Below, piece after piece: positions 17,877-25,661 of a stretch of DNA of 64,000 nt (the stretch's first letter is position 1; each line of letters opens with the position of its first letter). The notes beneath the pieces are model-generated. The model had not been told where the DNA came from and ran no database searches. It saw only the letters and a list, made by a program, of their open reading frames with translations. Origin of the DNA: an uncultured Bacteroidales bacterium (GTDB lineage: Bacteria > Bacteroidota > Bacteroidia > Bacteroidales > Paludibacteraceae); NCBI GenBank assembly GCA_902792535.1, contig CADAZU010000001.1:116218-180217 (forward strand), read 5' to 3'. Made by a program: the position numbers and the translations under genes.

Positions 17877-19172
17877 GTGAGACCATATAAAGTTCTGATA
17901 TTCATAGTCTGTGTAATGGCGGGTCTGGCTGCGCTATGTTTGGTATTGCCCGGACGGATTGCGTTCGGTGATAAAGAGCTACGCTGGCCCACGCTGGCGG
18001 AGGTGCTTGAGACAGAGGAAGCCATCGTTCCCCAGGATAGTCTGGAAAACCTAGGGTCTCTGGAAACTCCAGAAAGTCCGGTTCCCTCCGCCCCAAAAGA
18101 CACAGTTGTTCCTGCTATTCCCAAAGTGTCAGTCGATTCGGTCACAGACAGCCGCATGTTTCTTGCTGCGTTCTATGCTTCGCTGGCGGAGAGTAGCGAA
18201 CGGGTGGTGCGCGTGGTACACTATGGCGACAGCCAGATCGAGGAAGATCGGATGAGCCAGCAGATACGGGAGAAACTGCAGGCACTATACGGCGGCAAAG
18301 GTGTCGGTCTCGTGCCTCTGGCACAAACGATCCCTTCGCATTCGGTGCGCCAGGAACTACGCATGAACGGGCGTTTTACCGCTCCGGCGCAGGGTCCCAA
18401 GCGGTATTTGGTATATGGTCCTAAGCGCGATCAGCGGACGGATGGATTATATGGCGTAATGGGACAAGTGGCGGTTATGAACGACAGTCTGGTCAAAGGC
18501 AGCGAAGAGATTACTGCTATCGTCACACCTCTTATTCCGACCGCACGATATAGTCATTGGCGCGTGTTTGCAGACACGTCTGTCCATTATTCCTTTGCCG
18601 GCGACACGGTGCAACTCTCCGGTCGCGGAGCGGTGTATGGACTTTCGCAACAGAGTGAAACAGGTGTTATCGTAGATAATATCCCGATGCGCGGATGCCT
18701 CGGTCTGGTGTTCGAGAAAATGGACAGCGCGCAACTGGCAACTTTCTACCACCAAGAGAATGTCAAACTGATCATTATGCAGTTTGGCGGCAATGCCATT
18801 CCTTCCAATAACAACCCCGGCACGATCTCCGGCATCGTGAAAGGTCTGCGCGACCAAGTGCGTTATTTGCAAGCTTGCGCACCGGAAACGTCTATTCTCT
18901 TTATCGGTCCGAGCGATATGCTGACCCAATCAGAGGGAGAATGGATCACGTACCCGATGGTACCTTATATGGATCGGTTGTTGCGCAAAATGGCATTGGA
19001 AGAGAATATCGCCTATTTCAGTCTTTACCGCTGGATGGGTGGTGCTGGTAGTATGCTGAAATGGCAAGAGATCGGTTTAGCGGGTTCAGACGGAGTCCAT
19101 TTCACGCGAGCAGGAGCACGCAAAGCCGGCAATGCCGTAGCAGACTGGATGTTGGAGGGAATGGAGAATTGA
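17877..19172 (+). CDS. SGNH-hydrolase-like protein, partner of the MBOAT O-acyltransferase
   Basis: 431 residues, GTG start. One N-terminal membrane anchor (YKVLIFIVCVMAGLAALCLV), a Pro/Ser-rich linker to ~100, then an SGNH fold: block I VVHYGDSQIEEDR, block III-like MQFGGNAIP, block V GVHFTRAGARKAG. Such periplasmic proteins pair with AlgI-like MBOAT proteins to O-acetylate exported glycans, and an MBOAT gene follows directly. The polymer modified is unknown. The stop codon TGA is part of a GAGAATT tandem repeat that fills the gap to the next gene. Confidence 0.8.
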   Translation: MRPYKVLIFIVCVMAGLAALCLVLPGRIAFGDKELRWPTLAEVLETEEAIVPQDSLENLGSLETPESPVPSAPKDTVVPAIPKVSVDSVTDSRMFLAAFYASLAESSERVVRVVHYGDSQIEEDRMSQQIREKLQALYGGKGVGLVPLAQTIPSHSVRQELRMNGRFTAPAQGPKRYLVYGPKRDQRTDGLYGVMGQVAVMNDSLVKGSEEITAIVTPLIPTARYSHWRVFADTSVHYSFAGDTVQLSGRGAVYGLSQQSETGVIVDNIPMRGCLGLVFEKMDSAQLATFYHQENVKLIIMQFGGNAIPSNNNPGTISGIVKGLRDQVRYLQACAPETSILFIGPSDMLTQSEGEWITYPMVPYMDRLLRKMALEENIAYFSLYRWMGGAGSMLKWQEIGLAGSDGVHFTRAGARKAGNAVADWMLEGMEN

Positions 19173-19200
19173 GAATTGAGAATGGAGAATTGAGAATTGG
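19161..19200 (+). repeat. GAGAATT tandem repeat at gene junction
   Basis: Tandem GAGAATT units supply the TGA stop of the SGNH gene and the TTG start of the MBOAT gene. Shorter copies at 27201-27216 and 32558-32573. Confidence 0.7.
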
Positions 19201-21095
19201 ACTTTCTACGTCACATATTAGCTTTTAACTCGGAGAGCCCTCTGCTGTTCACCCAGTTCTATTTCTGGGCGTTCTTTGCGCTGGTCTTTGCGCTCTTTGC
19301 GCTGATCATGAGCGGCAAGTCAGCAGACGGAAAGAGCAGACTTCATCTGCGCAACGTCTATCTGCTGTTCGTCAGTTGGTTCTTCTATTACAAGACCAGC
19401 GGACTGTTTCTGCTTATTCTGGCGTTTGTAACCCTCTCCGACTGGATTATTGCGGGGCGGATAAAGGCTGCCATCAGCCGTCAGCAATCCGCTTTCAGCA
19501 AATTCCTTTTGGCGCTCTCTGTAACAATAGACTTGGGGCTGCTGGCTTATTTCAAGTACGCATATTTCTTCACGAACATGGTCAATGACCTGTTCGGAAC
19601 AGGTTTTCAGGTATTTGACATCTTCGCGTATATAGGCAACGGTTTTGCGGAAGCCGGACGTTTCAGCGTGGACACGATCGTGCTGCCGGTGGGTATCTCG
19701 TTCTATATCTTCCAAGTCATTTCTTATACAGCGGACGTCTATCGCGGGCGAATCCAGCCGGAGAAGAACATTCTGGACTTCGGGTTCTATGTATCGTTCT
19801 TTCCGCAGTTGGTGGCTGGTCCTATTGTGCGTGCAGAGGAGTTTATTCCGCAGCTCTACAAGCCTTACCGCCTCAGCCGAAGGGTATTCGGAGTAGCGGT
19901 ATTCTGGATATTGAATGGTTTGGCAAAGAAGATTATCATGTCGGATTACTTGGCGGTGAACCTGATAGACCGGGTGTTTGACAATCCGCTTCTGTTCTCC
20001 GGATTCGAGAACCTGTTTGCGCTCTTTGCTTATTCGCTGCAAGTCTATGCGGATTTCTCGGGCTACACAGATATTGCAATCGGCGTAGCCATGCTGATGG
20101 GATTTTATCTGCCGATGAACTTCAACAGCCCCTATAAATCGCAAAGTCCGCAGGAGTTCTGGCGGCGGTGGCACATGTCGCTCGGACGATGGCTGAAAAC
20201 ATATCTGTATATTCCGTTAGGCGGCAATAGAAAGATCGGATTAGGCACCTATTTCTGGCTGTCACTTATCGCATTTGTCTCTGCTGCTCTCACCGGCTGG
20301 TGGTGGATCCTACTGATAGTGGGAACAGGTTTAGCCTGCGTGTTCATTTGGGATAAAATTACCAATCACCAAGGACAACTCACCTCTCGTCAAAAACTGA
20401 TCTATGCAAATCTGAACTCCTTTATCACGCAAGTATTAGGCGGTTTATGGCATGGCGCAAGCTGGAATTTCATTATTTGGGGTGGTATCAACGGCATCGG
20501 AATGATTGTTGAGAAGATCTGGCGGGGTATGAACTGGCATGTCCGTATGGTGTGCATGAGTCTGTTAACCGGCGGTCTATGGCTGGCGGTCTATTATACG
20601 AACCTGCCGGCTTGGCGGCTCTTCGCCGTCTGGGCAAGTGCGCTATGGATCGGTACTACTATCCGGTATGTATATCACTTATGCAAAGGGGCAGACAACC
20701 GAACTACGAATGGTTTAAGTACTGCCTGGGCGGTTATACAGACCTTCACGTTTATCACCTTCACGCGTCTGTTCTTCCGTTCTTCCAGCAATCTGGATCC
20801 CGCTACGGCAAATGAGGTAGCTTGGGCTACGGCAAAGAATATGGTGAACCAGATCGGCGGCGCATGGAGCAATGCCATCATTCCTGATTTCCTATGGGAA
20901 TACCGATGGGTGGTAGCGATGTTCGTTGCCGGAATGGTCATTCACTGGCTTCCGACCAATTGGAAAAGGCGGTATCGTCTGGCATTCAGCGCTATGCCGC
21001 TATGGCTGATGGTGATTGCGGTATGTATTGCGATTGTCGTCATTTATCAGTTCGTTACGGCGGACATGCAACCGTTTATATATTTCCAGTTCTAA
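19197..21095 (+). CDS. MBOAT family membrane O-acyltransferase (AlgI-like)
   Basis: 632 residues, many membrane segments. MBOAT hallmarks: FWRRWHMSLGRWLKTYLYIPLGG (~322-345) and the catalytic His in GGLWHGASWNFIIWGG (~415). It likely moves acetyl groups across the inner membrane for glycan O-acetylation together with the SGNH protein upstream. Start is a TTG formed by the intergenic repeat; no in-frame ATG is available nearby and MDFLRHIL matches the expected family N-terminus. A TCAGC heptad repeat (19472-19499) is read in frame in a soluble loop. coaE begins 1 nt after the stop. Confidence 0.88.
   Translation: MDFLRHILAFNSESPLLFTQFYFWAFFALVFALFALIMSGKSADGKSRLHLRNVYLLFVSWFFYYKTSGLFLLILAFVTLSDWIIAGRIKAAISRQQSAFSKFLLALSVTIDLGLLAYFKYAYFFTNMVNDLFGTGFQVFDIFAYIGNGFAEAGRFSVDTIVLPVGISFYIFQVISYTADVYRGRIQPEKNILDFGFYVSFFPQLVAGPIVRAEEFIPQLYKPYRLSRRVFGVAVFWILNGLAKKIIMSDYLAVNLIDRVFDNPLLFSGFENLFALFAYSLQVYADFSGYTDIAIGVAMLMGFYLPMNFNSPYKSQSPQEFWRRWHMSLGRWLKTYLYIPLGGNRKIGLGTYFWLSLIAFVSAALTGWWWILLIVGTGLACVFIWDKITNHQGQLTSRQKLIYANLNSFITQVLGGLWHGASWNFIIWGGINGIGMIVEKIWRGMNWHVRMVCMSLLTGGLWLAVYYTNLPAWRLFAVWASALWIGTTIRYVYHLCKGADNRTTNGLSTAWAVIQTFTFITFTRLFFRSSSNLDPATANEVAWATAKNMVNQIGGAWSNAIIPDFLWEYRWVVAMFVAGMVIHWLPTNWKRRYRLAFSAMPLWLMVIAVCIAIVVIYQFVTADMQPFIYFQF
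19472..19499 (+). repeat. TCAGC heptad repeat inside MBOAT gene
   Basis: TCAGC units at 7- and 14-nt spacing, in frame as ISRQQSAFS in the loop after DWIIAGRIKA. Confidence 0.7.
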
Positions 21096-21096
21096 T

Positions 21097-21693
21097 ATGA
21101 TCATAGGAATAACAGGCGGCATAGGAAGTGGTAAATCCACGATAGCCCGCGCACTCGCGGCGCGAGGGTATGCTGTGTATGACTGCGACCAAGAAGCGAA
21201 GCGGATTATTGCCGAAAACAAAGAAGTGCAGCAACAGATTATTGCCCTTTTCGGCAAAAAAGCGTTTGTTAATGGGGTTTATAATACCGCTTATGTGGCG
21301 AGCCGTGTTTTTTCGGAACCGGGGCTGCTGGAGCAGTTGAACAGGATCGTTCATCCGGCGGTAAAGCGGGATATTGAGCGGTCAGCCAGCAGATTTCAGC
21401 ATTCAGAGTTCTTTTTCTTCGAATCGGCGATCCTGTATGAAGCAGGCTTGGACGGGATATGCGATCGGATTATTGTGGTGGAAGCGCCGGAGGAAGTGCG
21501 GATTGCCCGAACGATCCAACGGGACTACCACGGCGAAGCGACACAGGAGAATATCAATAAGGTACGCGCCCGCATACAGGCGCAAAAGGCAGTCAGCCAT
21601 CAGCAATCAGCAATCAGCAATCTCCTTGTGGTCAATAATGATGGCAAAGCATCTATTGAAGAATTAGTCTCCGTCATTCTCAAAGACCTCTGA
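21097..21693 (+). CDS. coaE: Dephospho-CoA kinase
   Basis: 198 residues. Phosphorylates the 3' hydroxyl of the ribose in dephospho-CoA, the last step of CoA synthesis. P-loop GITGGIGSGKST at 4-15, then YAVYDCDQEAKRI, and RDIERS/FFFFESAILYEAGLD and DRIIVVEAPEEVRIART typical of CoaE. ATG at 21097 sits 1 nt after the MBOAT stop and gives the canonical MIIGITGG start. Two TCAGC heptad repeats are read in frame, replacing the usual loop sequence before FFFFES and near the C-terminus (AVSHQQSAISN). A terminator follows at 21773-21799. Confidence 0.9.
   Translation: MIIGITGGIGSGKSTIARALAARGYAVYDCDQEAKRIIAENKEVQQQIIALFGKKAFVNGVYNTAYVASRVFSEPGLLEQLNRIVHPAVKRDIERSASRFQHSEFFFFESAILYEAGLDGICDRIIVVEAPEEVRIARTIQRDYHGEATQENINKVRARIQAQKAVSHQQSAISNLLVVNNDGKASIEELVSVILKDL
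21381..21406 (+). repeat. TCAGC heptad repeat inside coaE (first)
   Basis: GTCAGCCAGCAGATTTCAGC then ATTCAG, in frame as SASRFQHSE. Confidence 0.65.
21592..21621 (+). repeat. TCAGC heptad repeat inside coaE (second)
   Basis: Four consecutive 7-nt TCAGCAA/TCAGCCA units, in frame as VSHQQSAISN. Confidence 0.8.
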
Positions 21694-21772
21694 CTCTCCA
21701 CCCGAATAGTTTTGGACAGAGTTAACGGTGAAAATTACACATCGGATGTGGAAAAATTGACGGAAATGGGAT

Positions 21773-21799
21773 AAAAGGAGTGCTTCGGCACTCTTTTTG
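21773..21799 (+). terminator. Terminator after coaE
   Basis: Stem AGTGC-TTCG-GCACT flanked by AAAAGG and CTTTTT; strong UUCG-type hairpin with T-run. Confidence 0.85.
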
Positions 21800-21808
21800 C
21801 GTCAATCG

Positions 21809-21840
21809 TTTGCATATGTCAAAAAAAAGCAGTAAATTTG
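21809..21840 (+). promoter_or_regulatory. Promoter for dapB
   Basis: TTTG (21809-21812), 20-nt spacer, TAAATTTG (21833-21840). Confidence 0.8.
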
Positions 21841-21895
21841 TAGCCGATTTTGTGCGCACGTGTGAATATGCGCACGTATGTACATAATAAGGAAG

Positions 21896-22606
21896 ATGAA
21901 AATAGCAATTATCGGATACGGAAAGATGGGGCACATGATCGAAGATGTGGCTCGAAGCAGAGGACATGAAATCGTGGCGCGAATAGATGTCGGCGATGCG
22001 TTTGACTTGAAGGACGCAGATGTGGCGATTGAGTTTACAACTCCGGCTACGGCGAAGGACAATATTTTGCGCGCATGGGCGCAAGGTGTGCCGGTAGTGT
22101 GCGGCTCCACGGGGTGGAAACCGGAGGAGTTGAAAGGAGAGGGTTTGGAGTTGAAAGAAGTTGATAGTAAGAAGTTGATAGTTGAGAGCAAGACAGGCAA
22201 AGTGATGCTGGTGTGGAGCAGTAATTATTCCGTGGGAGTGAATATATTCTTTGAGTTGAACAAGTTCTTGGCGGAGCAAATGACGGTTCAGACGCAGTAC
22301 ATGCCTTCTATCAAAGAGATTCACCATATACACAAGTTGGACAAACCGAGCGGAACGGCAAAGACGCTGGCGGAACAGATCCGAGAGACCGATTTATCGA
22401 GATACCGAAATATCGAAGATATTGAAATTGAGTCGGTTCGCGAGGGAGAAGTGCCGGGGACGCACGAGGTGACATGGGACAGCGAAGAAGATACGATTGT
22501 TATTACCCATATCGCTAAAGGTCGCAGAGGGTTTGCTTTGGGAGCTGTTTTAGCAGCGGAAAAGTTGGCTTTATCTCCCGACGACGTCATACTAACAACC
22601 CACTAA
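21896..22606 (+). CDS. dapB: 4-hydroxy-tetrahydrodipicolinate reductase
   Basis: 236 residues. NAD(P)H-dependent step of diaminopimelate/lysine synthesis. Nucleotide-binding MKIAIIGYGKMGHMIE at the N-terminus, VVCGSTGW, SSNYSVGVNIFFELN, and the signature EIHHIHKLDKPSGTAK with catalytic His-His-Lys. Start ATG 21896 is preceded by an AAGGAAG ribosome-binding-like run; an upstream ATG at 21878 gives a non-family extension. Repeats GTTGATAGTAAGAAGTTGATAG near 22152 and ATCGA-type at 22396-22421 are read in frame. lepB follows after a gap filled with CACTAATCACC repeats. Confidence 0.92.
   Translation: MKIAIIGYGKMGHMIEDVARSRGHEIVARIDVGDAFDLKDADVAIEFTTPATAKDNILRAWAQGVPVVCGSTGWKPEELKGEGLELKEVDSKKLIVESKTGKVMLVWSSNYSVGVNIFFELNKFLAEQMTVQTQYMPSIKEIHHIHKLDKPSGTAKTLAEQIRETDLSRYRNIEDIEIESVREGEVPGTHEVTWDSEEDTIVITHIAKGRRGFALGAVLAAEKLALSPDDVILTTH
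22396..22421 (+). repeat. ATCGA/ATACCGA repeat inside dapB
   Basis: Units ATCGAG, ATACCGAA, ATATCGAAG, ATAT in frame as SRYRNIED; related to 9851-9878. Confidence 0.6.
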
Positions 22607-22637
22607 TCACCCACTAATCACCCACTAATCACCCACT
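22598..22637 (+). repeat. CACTAATCACC tandem repeat in the dapB-lepB gap
   Basis: Four ~12-nt units ACCCACTAATC in tandem, beginning at the dapB stop. Too short and without spacers for CRISPR. Confidence 0.75.
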
Positions 22638-22700
22638 CTTGAAAGGAAGATAAGAGGGAAACAAGGGTGGAAAAGAGAAAGAGAAGGAAATTAAATACGT

Positions 22701-24062
22701 ATGAAAAGTTTCAAAGACAGAATATCGGAAGTGACGCGCGGCGGATGGATCCGCGCAGGAATATGGGGAACGCTGTATGTGGCGTTCGTTATTTGGGTCG
22801 CATGGGGCGACTGGAAGAGTTTAGGGTGGCTGGTGTTGCTGCCGCTGATCGTGGACGCGTTTACAACCAAGTATATCAACTACAGCTGGTGGAGGAAATA
22901 CAAAGACAAAAATGCGTTTTTGTACACTTTGTTTTCATGGATAGACGCGATTGTGTTTGCGCTGGTGGCGGTGTATTTTATCAATCTGTATATTTTCCAG
23001 AACTACCAGATACCGAGTTCGAGTCTGGAGAAGAGTCTGCGTGTGGGCGATTTTCTGTACGTGAGCAAGATGGCTTACGGCGCGCGCGTGCCGCAGACGC
23101 CGCTGAGTATGCCGCTGGTGCAACACACGATGCCGGAATGGCTGGGCGGCGGAAAGAGTTATTTAGATTGGCCGCATTGGGAGTACAAGCGTCTCAAAGG
23201 CTGGACAAGTCCGCAGAAAGGCGATATTGTGGTATTCAATTTTCCTGCCGGAGACACGGTTTGCACGAAGATGCAGAATCCGGATTATTACACGCTGAAA
23301 CATTACTACGGCGAGGGGTTGATCAAAGCGCGGAAGGATGTGTTCGGTGAGATCGTGACGAGGCCTGTGGATAGGCGTGAGAACTACGTGAAGCGCTGTG
23401 TGGGCGAACCGGGAGACAGTTTGAAAATCGTGGACAACACGATTTTCACTAAGGGACCAAGTGACCAAGTACCAAGTACCACGGAGTGGGTTCGTGAGCC
23501 GGAGAAAGAAGGGCTGCAACTCAATTATTTTGTGCATACCGACGGACATGTGTTTGGGGCGAAATATCTGGAGAAGATCGGCATCAGCGTGGCAGACAGA
23601 ATGCAGGTAGATCCGCAGACATGGCATTTTCCTTTGACGGAGGCTATGAAGGCTGAGATAGAGAAGAATCCGCATGTGCTGGCTGTGGCTGTTGAGCCGG
23701 AGAAACAAGGCGGAGACGTGTATCCGTTGGGCCACAACGAATGGACGCGGGACAATTACGGACCGATTTACATTCCGCGGAAGGGCGACAAGATCCTGAT
23801 TACCGAGGAGAATTATTGGGTCTATAAGCGTATTGCGGAGGCGTATGAGTTCCAGCCGATGGCGATTGGCGAGGAGTATACGTTCCAGATGGATTATTAC
23901 TGGATGCAAGGCGACAATCGGCATAACAGCGCGGACAGCCGATATTGGGGATTTGTGCCGGAGGACCATATTGTCGGACGGCCGGTGTTCATCTGGCTAA
24001 GTATCGACAAAGATAAGCATGGTATTCGCTGGGAGCGGATTGGCAGAGGAGCGAAGAGGTAG
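22701..24062 (+). CDS. lepB: Signal peptidase I
   Basis: 453 residues, long as usual for Bacteroidota LepB. Two or three N-terminal hydrophobic segments (~20-55, ~76-98), then YQIPSSSLEKSLRVGDFLYVSK holding the nucleophile Ser, and ENYVKRCVGEPGDSLKI holding the catalytic Lys; C-terminal MQGDNRHNSADSRYWGFVPEDHIVGR is the conserved box E region. Cleaves signal peptides at the periplasmic face of the inner membrane. A GACCAAGTACC repeat (23455-23480) is read in frame as PSDQVPST after the Lys box. Overlaps the WbqC-like gene by up to 44 nt. Confidence 0.92.
   Translation: MKSFKDRISEVTRGGWIRAGIWGTLYVAFVIWVAWGDWKSLGWLVLLPLIVDAFTTKYINYSWWRKYKDKNAFLYTLFSWIDAIVFALVAVYFINLYIFQNYQIPSSSLEKSLRVGDFLYVSKMAYGARVPQTPLSMPLVQHTMPEWLGGGKSYLDWPHWEYKRLKGWTSPQKGDIVVFNFPAGDTVCTKMQNPDYYTLKHYYGEGLIKARKDVFGEIVTRPVDRRENYVKRCVGEPGDSLKIVDNTIFTKGPSDQVPSTTEWVREPEKEGLQLNYFVHTDGHVFGAKYLEKIGISVADRMQVDPQTWHFPLTEAMKAEIEKNPHVLAVAVEPEKQGGDVYPLGHNEWTRDNYGPIYIPRKGDKILITEENYWVYKRIAEAYEFQPMAIGEEYTFQMDYYWMQGDNRHNSADSRYWGFVPEDHIVGRPVFIWLSIDKDKHGIRWERIGRGAKR
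23455..23480 (+). repeat. GACCAAGT/ACC repeat inside lepB
   Basis: Units GACCAAGT, GACCAAGT, ACCAAGT, ACC, in frame as GPSDQVPST. Confidence 0.7.
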
Positions 24063-24609
24063 TGCGGAGGTTTTAGAAAAAAACATTGTTGAATTGATAC
24101 TACCGACTGCATATTTGCCGCCCTTGTCGTACATGGAAGCGCTGATGCGCGAGCCGGCTACGATCGAACAGATGGAGACGTTTGAGAAACAGACGTTCCG
24201 CAACAGGGCGATTATAAGAGACGCCAAAGACGAGTTGGTGCGGCTGACGATACCGGTGAAGAAAGTGGAACACAAACAGCTCACGCGGGACATCGAGATC
24301 AGTTACCAGACGCGATGGCAACACCAACATTGGATTACGCTCGTAAGTGCCTACCAACACACACCGTATTTCATGTATTTCGCGGACTACCTGAAGCCGT
24401 TCTACGAACGCGAGTACAAATGGCTGATTGACCTGAATGACGAACTGAACGCGACAATTGTGAGTTTGCTGAACAGGCAAAGGCCGTCAGCATTCAGCCG
24501 TCAGCATTCAGCCCGCACGGAGGATTGGAGCGGACAGATTTGGACAGACAAACATCCGTGGCAAACGGAGATAAGTATATTAGATAGATTATTTGATGAA
24601 AGAGATTGA
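24019..24609 (+). CDS. WbqC-like family protein
   Basis: Up to 196 residues. The conserved part begins LILPTAYLPPLSYM and continues with ETFEKQTFRNRAII, LTIPVKK, YQTRWQHQHWITLVSAYQHTPYF and FYEREYKWLIDLN, matching the WbqC family, found in polysaccharide loci but of unknown activity. The start is uncertain: ATG 24019 lies inside lepB and gives a non-family leader, while TTG 24094 would begin directly at the conserved block. A TCAGC heptad repeat near the C-terminus is in frame (RPSAFSRQHSAR). The end overlaps ilvE by 14 nt. Confidence 0.75.
   Translation: MVFAGSGLAEERRGSAEVLEKNIVELILPTAYLPPLSYMEALMREPATIEQMETFEKQTFRNRAIIRDAKDELVRLTIPVKKVEHKQLTRDIEISYQTRWQHQHWITLVSAYQHTPYFMYFADYLKPFYEREYKWLIDLNDELNATIVSLLNRQRPSAFSRQHSARTEDWSGQIWTDKHPWQTEISILDRLFDERD
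24486..24512 (+). repeat. TCAGC heptad repeat inside WbqC-like gene
   Basis: Four 7-nt units GTCAGCATTCAGC twice over, in frame as SAFSRQHSA. Confidence 0.8.
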
Positions 24610-25636
24610 TTGGAGTAAATTGGGATTTCATTATACCGAACCGGACTACATCGTCCGCTCGGCATACCATGACGGCGTGTGGGAAGAACCGTACGCCACG
24701 CAGGACAAGTTTTTGCATTTGCATGTATCCGCCACTTGTCTGCAATACGGACAAGAGGCTTTTGAGGGGCTGAAAGCATTCCGCGGAGTAGATGGGAAGA
24801 TCCGTATTTTCCGCTGGCGCGAGAACGCCAAACGAATGGCGCGGAGTGCGGAAGGGCTGTATATGGCTCCTGTGCCAGAGGAGATTTTCGGCAAAGCGAT
24901 TCATTTGGCGTTGAAGAAGAATATGGATTTTGTTCCGCCTTACGGAACAGGAGCAACGCTGTATTTCCGTCCGCTGCTGATTGGCACGACGCCGCGGCTG
25001 GGTGTGGGTCCGGGCAGGGATTTTGAGTTTATCGTCATTCCTTCGCCGATTGGTCCGTACTATCCGGGCAAGTTCCATTGCACAACGTTTGTGGTGAACC
25101 GGCATGTGGACAGGGCGGCTCCTTTCGGAACGGGTACATTCAAAGTCGGAGGCAATTATGCTTCTTCGTTCCGCGCGACAGAACCGGCGCACGCGCAAGG
25201 AATGGATTGTCTGTTCCTCGACGCCAAATATCATCGGTATATTGATGAGTGCTCGGCGGCGAATTTTATTGGAATTAAGAAGCTTTCAGCTGTCAGCCAT
25301 CAGCCGTCAGAGATTGAATACCTGACACCGCGGAGTAGTGCAATTCTGCCGAGTATCACGAATGACAGTCTGATGACATTGGCGCGTGATAAGGGGTATA
25401 AAGTGACGCGGCGGCATATACGGCTGGAGGAGTTGGAGGAGATGAGCGAAGCGGCAGCTTGCGGCACGGCTTGCGTGATCAGTCCGATCGACAAAGTGAT
25501 CGACCCGGAGAAGAATAAGATCTACCACCTGAGCGACCAGCCGGGACCGGTTTTGACGGATCTGTACCACACGCTGAAGGATATTCAGTATGGACGGGCG
25601 GAAGACACGCATGGATGGTGCGAAGTGATTAACTAG
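24596..25636 (+). CDS. ilvE: Branched-chain amino acid aminotransferase
   Basis: 346 residues, PLP-dependent class IV fold. Seen: YGQEAFEGLKAFRG, IRIFRWRENAKRMARSAEGLYM, LYFRPLLIGT, the PLP lysine in GTGTFKVGGNYA, LFLDAKYHRYIDECSAANFIGI, and ACGTACVISPIDKV. Transfers amino groups between glutamate and branched-chain 2-oxo acids in the cytoplasm. ATG 24596 chosen over an adjacent TTG. A TCAGC heptad repeat at 25284-25310 is read in frame as LSAVSHQPSE in the loop just after FIGIKK. Confidence 0.92.
   Translation: MKEIDWSKLGFHYTEPDYIVRSAYHDGVWEEPYATQDKFLHLHVSATCLQYGQEAFEGLKAFRGVDGKIRIFRWRENAKRMARSAEGLYMAPVPEEIFGKAIHLALKKNMDFVPPYGTGATLYFRPLLIGTTPRLGVGPGRDFEFIVIPSPIGPYYPGKFHCTTFVVNRHVDRAAPFGTGTFKVGGNYASSFRATEPAHAQGMDCLFLDAKYHRYIDECSAANFIGIKKLSAVSHQPSEIEYLTPRSSAILPSITNDSLMTLARDKGYKVTRRHIRLEELEEMSEAAACGTACVISPIDKVIDPEKNKIYHLSDQPGPVLTDLYHTLKDIQYGRAEDTHGWCEVIN
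25284..25310 (+). repeat. TCAGC heptad repeat inside ilvE
   Basis: Four 7-nt units, in frame as LSAVSHQPS. Confidence 0.8.
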
Positions 25637-25661
25637 AAAACAAAAATAAAATCAATACATT

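Noticed and set aside
22598-22637. Possible CRISPR array
   Set aside because: Units of ~12 nt in direct tandem without spacers; the same holds for 58810-58890. No cas genes in the window.
22667-23350. 227-codon plus-strand frame overlapping the start of lepB
   Set aside because: Frame-shifted shadow; lepB carries both catalytic boxes in its own frame.
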